Under the pieces are notes generated by a model, which was not told the DNA's origin, did not search any database, and saw only the letters and a list, made by a program, of their open reading frames with translations. Shown here piece after piece: positions 1 through 6,231 of a DNA stretch of 6,231 nucleotides (position 1 is the first letter of the stretch; each line of letters opens with the position of its first letter). The position numbers and the translations under genes are program-made. The DNA comes from Kiloniellaceae bacterium (GTDB lineage: Bacteria > Pseudomonadota > Alphaproteobacteria > Kiloniellales > Kiloniellaceae): the NCBI GenBank assembly GCA_028280915.1, contig JANQKX010000044.1, positions 1-6,231 of the forward strand, read 5' to 3'.

Positions 1-42
1 GATGGGCCGTCCCTGGATCGTTTCCGTGGTCACCACCAACAT
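1..42 (-). CDS. N-terminus of a probable YbjQ/UPF0145 family protein (partial, runs off left edge)
   Basis: Reading leftward from an ATG at 42-40, fourteen codons remain before the window ends, giving MLVVTTETIQGRPI. This resembles the N-terminus of the YbjQ/UPF0145 family (PF01906), small proteins of about 100-110 residues that begin with a strand of the form 'hhhTTT-T-G-x-I'. Family members form pentamer-like oligomers and are sometimes labelled heavy-metal-binding, but their role is not established. A Shine-Dalgarno-like GGAG lies at 55-52, nine bases before the ATG. The start lies 33 bases beyond the purH stop on the same strand, so cotranscription with purH is possible. No terminator-like hairpin with a T run separates the two. 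The call rests on a short N-terminal match only, so another family or a chance open frame is possible. Confidence 0.5.
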   Translation of the reverse strand, partial: MLVVTTETIQGRPI

Positions 43-75
43 CGCCGCAGGCTCCGCCTTTGTGAGTGAATCCGC

Positions 76-1674
76 TCAATGGCGGAAATGCCGCATCCCC
101 GTATAGACCATGGCCAGGCCGGCCACGTCGGCCGCCGCCACGACCTCCTCGTCCCGCTTGGAGCCGCCGGGCTGAATAACCGCGGTGGCGCCCGCTTCCA
201 CCGCCGCCATCAAACCATCGGCAAAGGGGAAAAAGGCATCGGAGGCGACCACCGAACCCTCGGTGCGGGATTGGGCTTCACCGGCGGCAGCGGCAGCGTC
301 CTTGGCCTTCTGCGCCGCGATGCGGGCGGAATCCACCCGGCTCATCTGGCCGGCGCCGATGCCCACCGTGGCCCGGTTTTTCACATAAACGATGGCGTTG
401 GACTTCACATGCTTGGCGACCCGGAAGGCAAAAATCAGATCATCCCGTTCCTGGTCCGTGGGCGCGCGCCGGGTAACCACCTTCAGATCATCCGAAGCGA
501 TACGGCCGCTGTCCCGGTCCTGCAGCAGAAATCCCCCGGCCAAGGGCGTGATCAGCTGGCCCTTCGCCGCCGGGTCGGGCATCTCCCCGGTCTCCAGGAC
601 CCTGAGGTTTTGTTTGTCCCCGAGAACCGCGCGGGCGCTTTCCTCAACCTTGGGGGCGATCACCACCTCGGCGAAAAGGCCGGCGATTTTTTGCGCGGTC
701 TCCCCATCCAGCGGCACGTTGACGGCGATGATGCCGCCGAAGGCGCTCACCGGGTCACAAGCCAAGGCCCGATCGTAGGCCAGGGCCAGACTGTCGGCGC
801 TGGCCACGCCGCAGGGATTGGCGTGTTTGATGATGGCCACCGTGGGGCTCTGGAACTCCGACACCAACTCAAAAGCCGCATTGGTGTCGTTCAGGTTATT
901 GTAGCTCAAGGCCTTGCCCTGGATCTGGGTGGCATTCGCCACGCCGGGGCGCCGGCTCGCCGAGGCATAGACCGCCGCGGCCTGGTGGGGGTTTTCCCCA
1001 TAGCGCAGGACTTCCTTCAAGCGCCCGGCGTAGGTGGCAACCTTTGGAAAGGCCTCTCCCCGCACCCCGTTTAGCCAGGAGGCAATGGCCGAATCATAAG
1101 CCGCCGTGTGGGCAAAGGCCGCCGCGCAGAGGGCCAGACGCAGATCGCCGGGCACCGCGCCGCCATGGGCTTCCATGGCCGCCTTAACCCGGCCGTAGTC
1201 GGCCGGATCGGTCACCACGGTCACAAAGTCATGGTTTTTCGCCGCGGCACGGACCATGGCCGGGCCGCCGATGTCGATGTTCTCCACGCAGGTCGCGAAG
1301 TCGGCGCCGGACTCCCGGGTGGCCTCGAAGGGATAGAGGTTCACCACCAGCAAATCGATGGGCGCGATACCGTTCTCCGTCATGGCCGTCCGGTGAGCCG
1401 GCAGGTCGCGCCGGGCCAGCAGGCCGCCATGAATTTTCGGATGCAGGGTCTTGACCCGCCCGTCCATGGTCTCGGGGAAGCCGGTATGTTCCGAGACGCC
1501 CGTGACAGGTATCCCCGCCTCGCGCAACACCCGGGCCGAGCCGCCCGTGGAGAGAATTTCCACATCCCGCTCGGCCAAAAAGCTGGCGAAGGGAATAAGG
1601 TCCGATTTATCCGAAACCGAGATCAAAGCCCGCCGAATGGGCAGGTCGCCGGGCTCGAGGCTGCTATCCGTCAT
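76..1674 (-). CDS. purH: Bifunctional AICAR formyltransferase / IMP cyclohydrolase PurH
   Basis: This cytosolic enzyme catalyses the last two steps of de novo purine synthesis: formylation of AICAR by 10-formyl-THF, then ring closure of FAICAR to IMP. The 532-residue length matches the family (E. coli about 529). The N-terminal MGS-like cyclohydrolase domain (about 12-160) shows ISVSDK (18-23), STGGS (42-46), GFPETMDGRVKTLHPKIHGG (65-84) and VVNLYPFE (110-117). The formyltransferase domain (about 165-532) shows LRYGENPHQ (223-231), GKALSYNNLNDTN (253-265), the IIKHANPCGVA motif with the catalytic Lys-His pair at 283-284, SAFGG (310-314), SNAIVYVK (425-432), GAGQMSRVDS (440-449), ASDAFFPFADG (477-487), QPGGSKRDEE (501-510) and the typical C-terminus TGMRHFRH. 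The ATG start is supported by GGGGAG at 1688-1683 with eight bases of spacing. It lies 145 bp downstream of the dehydratase gene. All key motifs are intact. Confidence 0.98.
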   Translation of the reverse strand: MTDSSLEPGDLPIRRALISVSDKSDLIPFASFLAERDVEILSTGGSARVLREAGIPVTGVSEHTGFPETMDGRVKTLHPKIHGGLLARRDLPAHRTAMTENGIAPIDLLVVNLYPFEATRESGADFATCVENIDIGGPAMVRAAAKNHDFVTVVTDPADYGRVKAAMEAHGGAVPGDLRLALCAAAFAHTAAYDSAIASWLNGVRGEAFPKVATYAGRLKEVLRYGENPHQAAAVYASASRRPGVANATQIQGKALSYNNLNDTNAAFELVSEFQSPTVAIIKHANPCGVASADSLALAYDRALACDPVSAFGGIIAVNVPLDGETAQKIAGLFAEVVIAPKVEESARAVLGDKQNLRVLETGEMPDPAAKGQLITPLAGGFLLQDRDSGRIASDDLKVVTRRAPTDQERDDLIFAFRVAKHVKSNAIVYVKNRATVGIGAGQMSRVDSARIAAQKAKDAAAAAGEAQSRTEGSVVASDAFFPFADGLMAAVEAGATAVIQPGGSKRDEEVVAAADVAGLAMVYTGMRHFRH

Positions 1675-1701
1675 GTTAAGGGCTCCCCGTTAGGCGGCAG
1701 A

Positions 1702-1718
1702 GCGCGCTTGCCGCGCAC
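1702..1718 (-). promoter_or_regulatory. Small GC-rich hairpin in the purH leader
   Basis: On the minus strand GTGCGC (1718-1713), loop GGCAA, and GCGCGC (1707-1702) can form a six-pair stem including one G-T wobble. It ends about 13 bases before the GGGGAG ribosome binding site of purH. No T run follows, so it is not an intrinsic terminator. It could affect mRNA stability or translation of purH, or be a chance structure in GC-rich DNA. I see no recognisable PurR-type operator or purine riboswitch in the 145-bp gap. Confidence 0.2.
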
Positions 1719-1803
1719 AAGGTCATTTGGGCTGAATGGGCGGCAAAGTACATCGCCGGCACGGGATTGAAAAGCGAGCAGCCGGCAAAAAATCCAATCC
1801 ATT

Positions 1804-1832
1804 AAAACCAGGCGGCCGGTCAGGACGCCGCC
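1804..1832 (-). terminator. Possible weak intrinsic terminator overlapping the stop codon of the dehydratase gene
   Basis: On the minus strand GGCGGC (1832-1827) can pair with GCCGCC (1816-1811) across a ten-base loop that contains the TGA stop codon of the 4,6-dehydratase gene (1822-1820). TGG and then TTTT (1807-1804) follow. The left arm lies in the alanine-codon repeat at the end of the gene. The stem is only six pairs and the T run is short and offset by three bases, so termination would probably be partial. A second T run (TTTTTT, 1791-1786 region) lies further on without its own stem. Confidence 0.3.
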
Positions 1833-3772
1833 GCCGCCGCCGAAACCCGCGGCTTGCCGGGCTTCTCGTCGACGATGTATTCCGGCACCAGGCGCTGCAG
1901 CTCGGCATAAACCGAGTCCCGCTGCCGGTTGACCGCCAGGTCCGCCAACTCGTCCAGGCCGCGGGAGAGAAGTTCATAATCCGCCGAGCGGGGATTGGCC
2001 AGACGCAGGCCGGGATGGCTGGTGGGCAGCAGGGATTCGAACTCGTGGAACAATTCCTCGTGCAGCTTTTCGCCGGGCCGCAGGCCGGTAAACTCGATCT
2101 GAATGTCCTCGCCCGGGTGAAGGCCGGCCAGGCGGATCATTTGCGTGGCCAGGTCCGCGATTTTGATCGGATCGCCCATGTTGAGCACATAAATCTTGCC
2201 CGCTTCCGCGTCATCGGCGTGATAGCCCAGGGCGGAGGCCTGCAACACCAGCTCCACCGCCTCGGAGACGGTCATGAAATAACGGGTGATGTCCGGATGG
2301 GTCACGGTCACCGGGCCGCCCTGGGCAATTTGCCGTTGGAACAGGGGCACCACGGAGCCGGTCGAGCCCAAGACATTGCCAAAGCGCACCGTGATGAAGC
2401 GGGTGCCGCGCAGGCCGTCGCGCCGGCGCCGCTCCAAAATATCCAAGGACTGGCAATAGTTTTCCGCCAGCCGCTTGGTGGCGCCCATTACGTTGGAGGG
2501 GTTGATGGCCTTGTCGGTGGAAATCAAGACCATGGCCGGCACGCCGGCCTTGCGGCAGGCATCGGCCATGTTGCGGGTTCCCACCACATTGGTCAGCACC
2601 GCCTCGGTAGGATTGCTTTCCAGCATGGGCACGTGTTTCAGGGCGGCGGCGTGAAACAGCACGTCCGGCTTTTCCTCGGCCAAGACCTGGTCCAATTTGG
2701 GCCGGTCGCGCACGTCGGCCAAGACCGCCCGCCGGGCGAGGTCCGCGTCCAGCTCGGCCAGTTCCATGTCGATGCTGTAGAGCAAGAATTCGCTGTTATC
2801 GATCAGGGTCAGATGGGCCGGCTCCAGTGCCGCGACCTGGCGCACCAGTTCCGAGCCGATGGAACCGCCGGCGCCCGAGATCAAAATGCGGCGGCCCCGA
2901 ATCAAGTCCGCCATGGCCTGCCGGTCCAGACGGTTTTGCGTGCGCCCTAAGAGGTCCTCAATGGCGATGGGCCGCACGTCGAAGTTCGCCCCCAGATCAC
3001 CGGCGAAATCGGTGATCTTGGGCAGGCGGGCAATGGCAATACCACGGCTGTCCACCACATCCAGCAGTTTTTCCATTTCGGGGCGGGGCAGATCCTTGGT
3101 CAGGATAATGCGCTGGGGCGAGCGAATACGGGTGCTCACCAAGCGCTCGATCACATCGCCGATCTGGTCCAGATGCCCCATGACCGGAACGTCGCGGATG
3201 TAGCGCCCCACCCGGGTGCCCTTTTCATCCACCAGGGCCAGCACCTCGTAGGGTGCGTTGCGGCTGCGCGACATTTCCCGGATGAAAAGCTCCGCCGCAT
3301 CGCCGGCGCCCACCAAGAGAACCGGAATTTTCAGGTGGCTGTCCCGCTCCAGAAGATGACCCCGGCCCCGGTCCTTGAACACCCGGTAAATCATGCGCGG
3401 CGCGCCCAAGAGGAAGATCAGCACGAACCAATTGGTGACCAGCGCCGTGCGCGGCACGCCCTGGACCCGGCTGATCAAAAAAGTGATCAGCAAGAACAAA
3501 AGGATCGCCAGTGACACACTTTTGACGATCGCCACCAGGTCGTTCATGGAGGCGTAGCGCCAGATGCCCCGGTAAAGGCCGGTGAAATGGAACGCCGCGC
3601 CGCAAATGACCACAAAAAGCGCCAGCGAGGGCAGCAAATGCTGCTCCAGATAAAACAGCCAGCCGTCGCCCAACCGCAGCATCAGGCAGAGCACAAAGGA
3701 CACGGCCGCCATGATCAAATCATGGACGAACGCGACGGCCCTGACCGGCATGCGATGTGACTTAAACTGCAT
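1820..3772 (-). CDS. Membrane-bound nucleotide-sugar 4,6-dehydratase, WbpM/CapD/FlaA1-like polysaccharide biosynthesis protein
   Basis: This protein (650 residues) matches the large membrane-anchored UDP-GlcNAc C4,C6-dehydratases (WbpM, PglF and WreV type), which make UDP-4-keto-6-deoxy-GlcNAc for O-antigen, capsule or glycan synthesis. Hydrophobic segments at about 11-33, 45-64, 79-100 and 108-124 form the membrane anchor. A first Rossmann-like domain starts at LLVGAGDAAE (152-161). The catalytic SDR domain starts at ISGAGGSIGSEL (298-309), followed by HAAALKHVPMLE (374-385), LISTDKA (416-422), NVMGATKRLAE (427-437), RFGNVLGS (463-470) and TGLRPGEKLHEEL (562-574). The usual SDR Tyr is replaced by Met, giving a Ser418-Met429-Lys433 triad as in WbpM-type enzymes. 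The frame also allows a TTG start at 3811. I prefer the ATG at 3772-3770, preceded by GGGGGAAG and AGGA, because the upstream 13 residues do not look like the family. The protein ends in five Ala and a Ser. It probably acts with the adjacent transferase. Confidence 0.93.
   Translation of the reverse strand: MQFKSHRMPVRAVAFVHDLIMAAVSFVLCLMLRLGDGWLFYLEQHLLPSLALFVVICGAAFHFTGLYRGIWRYASMNDLVAIVKSVSLAILLFLLITFLISRVQGVPRTALVTNWFVLIFLLGAPRMIYRVFKDRGRGHLLERDSHLKIPVLLVGAGDAAELFIREMSRSRNAPYEVLALVDEKGTRVGRYIRDVPVMGHLDQIGDVIERLVSTRIRSPQRIILTKDLPRPEMEKLLDVVDSRGIAIARLPKITDFAGDLGANFDVRPIAIEDLLGRTQNRLDRQAMADLIRGRRILISGAGGSIGSELVRQVAALEPAHLTLIDNSEFLLYSIDMELAELDADLARRAVLADVRDRPKLDQVLAEEKPDVLFHAAALKHVPMLESNPTEAVLTNVVGTRNMADACRKAGVPAMVLISTDKAINPSNVMGATKRLAENYCQSLDILERRRRDGLRGTRFITVRFGNVLGSTGSVVPLFQRQIAQGGPVTVTHPDITRYFMTVSEAVELVLQASALGYHADDAEAGKIYVLNMGDPIKIADLATQMIRLAGLHPGEDIQIEFTGLRPGEKLHEELFHEFESLLPTSHPGLRLANPRSADYELLSRGLDELADLAVNRQRDSVYAELQRLVPEYIVDEKPGKPRVSAAAAAS
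1827..1841. repeat. (GCC)5 trinucleotide tract
   Basis: Five tandem GCC units on the plus strand, read as GGC/GCG-phase alanine codons on the minus strand, encode the penta-alanine near the C-terminus of the 4,6-dehydratase. Length changes by whole units would keep the frame and only alter the tail, so this is not a phase-variation switch of the frameshift kind. Confidence 0.7.
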
Positions 3773-3871
3773 AAATCCTGCTTCCCCCGGGTGACGGCCT
3801 GAGACCGGCAATAATCAATGAGTCTAACACAGAGCTTGCCCGAGCTACAGCCCGCAAAGCCTCTGAAATCA

Positions 3872-4888
3872 TTAACTTTGTCTTAAGGACCAAGCCTTCG
3901 GACCAAGCCAAAGCAAGGCCATCAAAAAAATACCGCCCAAAAGCGCCCATTCGGAATGGCCTTGCACGCTCAAAACTCCCAGGACAATCAGTACAAGATT
4001 GCATAATAACAATACACAAACAACCTGAAGGTGGCTTTTGCCTTGCTGAACGGCCCTTTGATAAAGGTGCTCCTTGTGGGCGCGCCAAAACTTCTCCCCC
4101 CGCAAGACCCGCCGCGCCAGGGTCAGGCCGGAATCGGACCAGTAGTACAGCGGTAAGATCAGCGCCACCGCCCATTGGCCCCGGTCCACGGCGAGCAGCA
4201 AGAGCCAGGCCAGCAAAAAGCCCAAGGGGACCGAACCCACGTCGCCCATGAACAGCTTGGCCGGCGGCCAGTTCCACGCCAAAAAGCCCAGGGTGGCTCC
4301 CAGCAAGAGGACGGGCAGGGCCATCATCACCGCACCCCAGCTCAAGAGGGCCGCGACGATGGCCAGACCCGCCGCCAGGCAGGCGGGTTCCATGCCGGTG
4401 ATACCGTCGATGCCGTCCATGAAGTTGAACAGATTGACGAACCACAGCCACAGCACCCAGGTAAGGACTCGGTCGACGGGAAGGGGCAGATAACCGCCGG
4501 CCAAGCGAAACTCCGCGCCCAGCGCCGTCACCCCGACGGCCACCATCAGGCCCTGCGCCCCCAAGCGCAGCAGGACCGGCAGGTTTTTTAAATCGTCGGC
4601 CCAGGAAACCGCCGCCAGGACCAAAGCGCCCGCCAGAACCGGCCAAAATCCCGGCGGCACCATGCCCCAATGAAGCGCGGCCCCCGCCCAGGCCAGGCAG
4701 ACCGCCGGCACCAGCACCAATCCGCCGCCCTTGGGCGTGGCAATGACGTGGCTGCTGCGTTGATTGGGCTGGTCCAGAATGTTCCTTTTTCGTAGGAGGC
4801 GTAACAACGGCCAGGTCAAGGCCCACACGGCCACGGCGAGCATCAAGGCCGCGACGAAGAGAGGCAAAACAAAGGTGAGATCAGCCAC
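3872..4888 (-). CDS. MraY/WecA-family polyprenyl-phosphate sugar-1-phosphate transferase (WbpL/WreU-like)
   Basis: This is an integral inner-membrane enzyme with about ten hydrophobic segments. It should transfer an N-acetylated sugar-1-phosphate from a UDP-sugar to undecaprenyl phosphate, the first step of O-antigen or other lipid-linked glycan assembly. Motifs, numbered from the GTG start: DQPNQRSSH (39-47) followed by TPKGGG (51-56); the Asp-rich SWADD (95-99) with Asn102; NLFNFMDGIDGI (152-163) with Asp158 and Asp161; MGDVGSVPLG (214-223); and the cytosolic loop HKEHLYQR (271-278). These fit the WecA/WbpL branch better than MraY, which is longer and has different loop motifs. The start is either TTG at 4891 or GTG at 4888. 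AAGGAG lies seven bases before the GTG but only four before the TTG, so GTG is preferred (338 residues). The substrate cannot be read from the sequence. The neighbouring dehydratase suggests QuiNAc-, FucNAc- or bacillosamine-type sugars, but GlcNAc is possible. Confidence 0.92.
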   Translation of the reverse strand: MADLTFVLPLFVAALMLAVAVWALTWPLLRLLRKRNILDQPNQRSSHVIATPKGGGLVLVPAVCLAWAGAALHWGMVPPGFWPVLAGALVLAAVSWADDLKNLPVLLRLGAQGLMVAVGVTALGAEFRLAGGYLPLPVDRVLTWVLWLWFVNLFNFMDGIDGITGMEPACLAAGLAIVAALLSWGAVMMALPVLLLGATLGFLAWNWPPAKLFMGDVGSVPLGFLLAWLLLLAVDRGQWAVALILPLYYWSDSGLTLARRVLRGEKFWRAHKEHLYQRAVQQGKSHLQVVCVLLLCNLVLIVLGVLSVQGHSEWALLGGIFLMALLWLGPKAWSLRQS

Positions 4889-4903
4889 CAAGTGGCTCCT
4901 TCC

Positions 4904-4926
4904 AGAGCGGATTTCAGATCCACTCT
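4904..4926 (-). promoter_or_regulatory. Nine-pair dyad next to the start of the transferase gene
   Basis: AGAGTGGAT (4926-4918), loop CTGAA, ATCCGCTCT (4912-4904) on the minus strand form a nine-pair stem with one G-T wobble. It ends just before the GGAAGGAG ribosome binding site and overlaps the edge of the predicted -10 element. In a transcript reading through from the heparinase gene it would form a hairpin directly before the ribosome binding site. As DNA it could be an operator at the transcription start. No T run follows, so it is not a terminator. Confidence 0.35.
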
Positions 4927-4953
4927 ATACGTCAACAGGTTAGAGCGACACAA
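4924..4953 (-). promoter_or_regulatory. Candidate sigma-70-type promoter for the transferase-dehydratase pair
   Basis: On the minus strand TTGTGT (4953-4948) and TATAGA (4929-4924) are separated by 18 bases. The -10 agrees with TATAAT at four positions and the -35 with TTGACA at three. A start about seven bases downstream would give a leader of roughly 25-30 bases before the GTG codon. The element is AT-rich relative to its surroundings and sits in the 101-bp gap after the heparinase stop, as expected if the polysaccharide pair has its own promoter. The call is a pattern match only. Confidence 0.35.
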
Positions 4954-4989
4954 CCGGCCAGCTGTTCAAGCACCCGATCCGTGTTTTCT

Positions 4990-6231
4990 CTAGGACGCTT
5001 CCCTTTGCAGGCCCCATTTCACCGAGGTCTGTTCGTCCGCCGTCACGCCGCTGAGGACCACTTGCTGGCTGGGGCGCGGATGGGCGCCGTCCCCAAGATA
5101 AACGCTCTCCTCCAGGCTGAGCTCGGCGCCCGCGGCCCGCAGATACCAGACCTGCCCGGCCTTGGTCTTCAAGCGCACGGCGCCGTCGTCCGCCAACAAC
5201 TCGGCCCGCACTTCCGGGTGAAGGTGAAAGCGGATGGCAAAGGGCTGCTCTTCCGTCCTGCCGTCCAAGCGTTCCAGGCAATCCTCCCCGCGCAGATCCG
5301 TGCCGTCAGGGGCCAGATAGAGCCGCCGGTGATGGCGCAGGCCGAACAGTTGCGCGTAGCCCGAGTGAAAGAGGTTCAGCCAGAGGGCACCGCTCTCCTC
5401 GCTGCGCTCCGCCGTCACCGCCGCCCGCCGCGCGCCCATGCCGCCGCCGCTCAGGAGGCAGCTGGAATTGGTCTCGCCCACCGTCAGGGTAGAGTGGGCG
5501 GCGGTGGTGCGCTGCACCCCCTGCCAGGCCGGATTGCCCCAATGGGCACCGCAGTTGACGATCAGCCGCTCTCGGCCCACGCTCATTTCCAGCGCCAGGG
5601 TGCCGGCGTGGGCCAGCCGGTCGGCGCCCGGCGGCGGCGGCGCGCCGCAATCCACCAGTACCAAGCTGCGGCCCGCGTGCAGACGCTGAAAGCCGATCTC
5701 GGGCGCCACCGCGCGGGGCCGCTTGTTGCCGCCGCAGCGCTGCAGCACCGTTTCGATGCGCCAGCCTTCTTCCTCGCGGCCACCGTTGAACAAGGCCAAC
5801 CCGCCGTCCCCATGACGCAGGAAACGCAGCATGGCCGCCATGGCTTCGATGGCGTCCTGCAGGCTTTGCGGCGGTTCGATGCCGCCCGCGTGCAAGCAAG
5901 CGCGGATATCCACCAAATCCCGCAGGACCTGGACCTGGCGCGAGGGATTGCGTTCCACATGACCGCCATCGGGCAGAATTTGATTGGGCAGATCCGCCAC
6001 CAAGAGAGCCAAACCCCGGTCACGCCAACTCTCCCCTTTCGGGTGGCAGCAGCCCGCCAGAACGAGGCCCTTGGCCGCCGTCACCAGATCCGCCCCGGAC
6101 AAGCCCGCCGGCAAGACCCATTGCAAATGCTCGGCCTGCTTGGCGATGGCCCGCAGCAAGGAACGGCGAAACTCCAGTTCCGCCGAGGCGGCAAAAAACT
6201 CGTATTGCCCCAGCCAGCTTGACAGGCGGCA
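4990..6231 (-). CDS. Heparinase II/III family protein (partial, N-terminus beyond right edge)
   Basis: The frame is open to the window edge, so 413 residues of the C-terminal part are visible and the true start lies beyond 6231. A TTG at 6159 is internal, not the start: the codons before it read on in family-typical sequence (SSWLGQYEFFAASAELEFRR). Counting from the first visible residue, the end of the helical N-terminal part contains LPDGGHVERNPS (86-97) and HGDGGLALFNGG (140-151). The beta-rich heparinase II/III-like domain (PF07940) contains VDCGAPPPPGADRLAHAG (193-210), RLIVNCGAHWGNPAW (222-236), RTTAAHSTLTVGETNSS (241-257) and IRFHLHPEVRAE (333-344). Alphaproteobacterial members are typically about 550-600 residues, so roughly 150 residues are missing. 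The fold is that of polysaccharide lyases, but the substrate of this chromosomal group next to purH is not known. It ends with TAG, 101 bp before the transferase start. Confidence 0.9.
   Translation of the reverse strand, partial: CRLSSWLGQYEFFAASAELEFRRSLLRAIAKQAEHLQWVLPAGLSGADLVTAAKGLVLAGCCHPKGESWRDRGLALLVADLPNQILPDGGHVERNPSRQVQVLRDLVDIRACLHAGGIEPPQSLQDAIEAMAAMLRFLRHGDGGLALFNGGREEEGWRIETVLQRCGGNKRPRAVAPEIGFQRLHAGRSLVLVDCGAPPPPGADRLAHAGTLALEMSVGRERLIVNCGAHWGNPAWQGVQRTTAAHSTLTVGETNSSCLLSGGGMGARRAAVTAERSEESGALWLNLFHSGYAQLFGLRHHRRLYLAPDGTDLRGEDCLERLDGRTEEQPFAIRFHLHPEVRAELLADDGAVRLKTKAGQVWYLRAAGAELSLEESVYLGDGAHPRPSQQVVLSGVTADEQTSVKWGLQREAS

Noticed and set aside
79..1074. 331-residue open frame on the plus strand opposite purH
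   Set aside because: purH on the minus strand has every conserved motif intact; the antisense product is His/Gly/Arg-rich with no recognisable fold.
1755..1786. Two GCCGGC palindromes 20 bases apart with a run of six A on the plus strand side
   Set aside because: As a minus-strand terminator the T run precedes the stem instead of following it, and on the plus strand it would be an A run. GCCGGC is common in DNA of this composition.
1736..2950. 404-residue open frame on the plus strand opposite the dehydratase gene
   Set aside because: Shadow of the real gene: low-complexity His/Gly/Gln-rich composition, no family motif, and it runs through the purH-dehydratase gap only by chance.
3773..3871. 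Possible promoter or terminator in the gap between transferase and dehydratase genes
   Set aside because: No -35/-10 pair with acceptable spacing and no stem followed by a T run; the gap looks like a simple intra-operon spacer apart from the ribosome binding site.
3762..4826. 354-residue minus-strand frame overlapping the transferase gene in another frame
   Set aside because: Gly/Ala/Arg-rich alternative-frame translation. The overlapping frame carries all the WecA-family motifs and the ribosome binding site.
6157..6159. TTG as the start of the heparinase-family gene
   Set aside because: The frame stays open to the window edge and the upstream residues match the family, so this codon is an internal leucine.
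4981..6222. 413-residue open frame on the plus strand opposite the heparinase gene
   Set aside because: It is antisense to a gene with clear family motifs, is rich in Arg, Ala, Gln and His with no recognisable domain, and is the usual open antisense frame of GC-rich coding DNA.

Overview
The window looks like ordinary chromosome from a GC-rich alphaproteobacterium, plausibly of the Rhodospirillales type. This rests on protein style, GC-rich codon choice, and a heparinase II/III-family gene sharing a cluster with purH. From general knowledge, that pairing (usually with the rRNA methyltransferase gene rsmB upstream) is common in alphaproteobacteria. The species cannot be named from the sequence alone.

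Every gene I can support lies on the minus strand, so the transcriptional order runs from the right edge to the left: a heparinase II/III-family protein (4990 to beyond 6231, N-terminus off the window); a MraY/WecA-family polyprenyl-phosphate sugar-1-phosphate transferase (3872-4888); a membrane-bound nucleotide-sugar 4,6-dehydratase of the WbpM/CapD type (1820-3772); the bifunctional purine enzyme PurH (76-1674); and the first 14 codons of what looks like a YbjQ/UPF0145 protein (1-42, running off the left edge). The intergenic gaps are about 101, 99, 145 and 33 bp. There is no non-coding stretch longer than 300 bases, and I see no RNA genes, mobile elements or CRISPR arrays.

Functionally, the two central genes form a surface-polysaccharide initiation pair. 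The dehydratase would turn UDP-GlcNAc into a 4-keto-6-deoxy intermediate, the precursor of sugars such as QuiNAc, FucNAc or bacillosamine. The transferase would load a sugar-1-phosphate of that kind onto undecaprenyl phosphate. No reductase or aminotransferase that would finish the sugar is present in the window. PurH carries out the last two steps of IMP synthesis and is housekeeping. The heparinase-like protein has the fold of polysaccharide lyases, but its substrate is unknown.

The main points of interest are the placement of the polysaccharide pair between heparinase and purH, a promoter-like element with a nearly perfect dyad just before the transferase gene, and a possible terminator that uses the alanine-repeat codons and stop codon of the dehydratase gene. 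I found no convincing evidence of a previously undescribed system.
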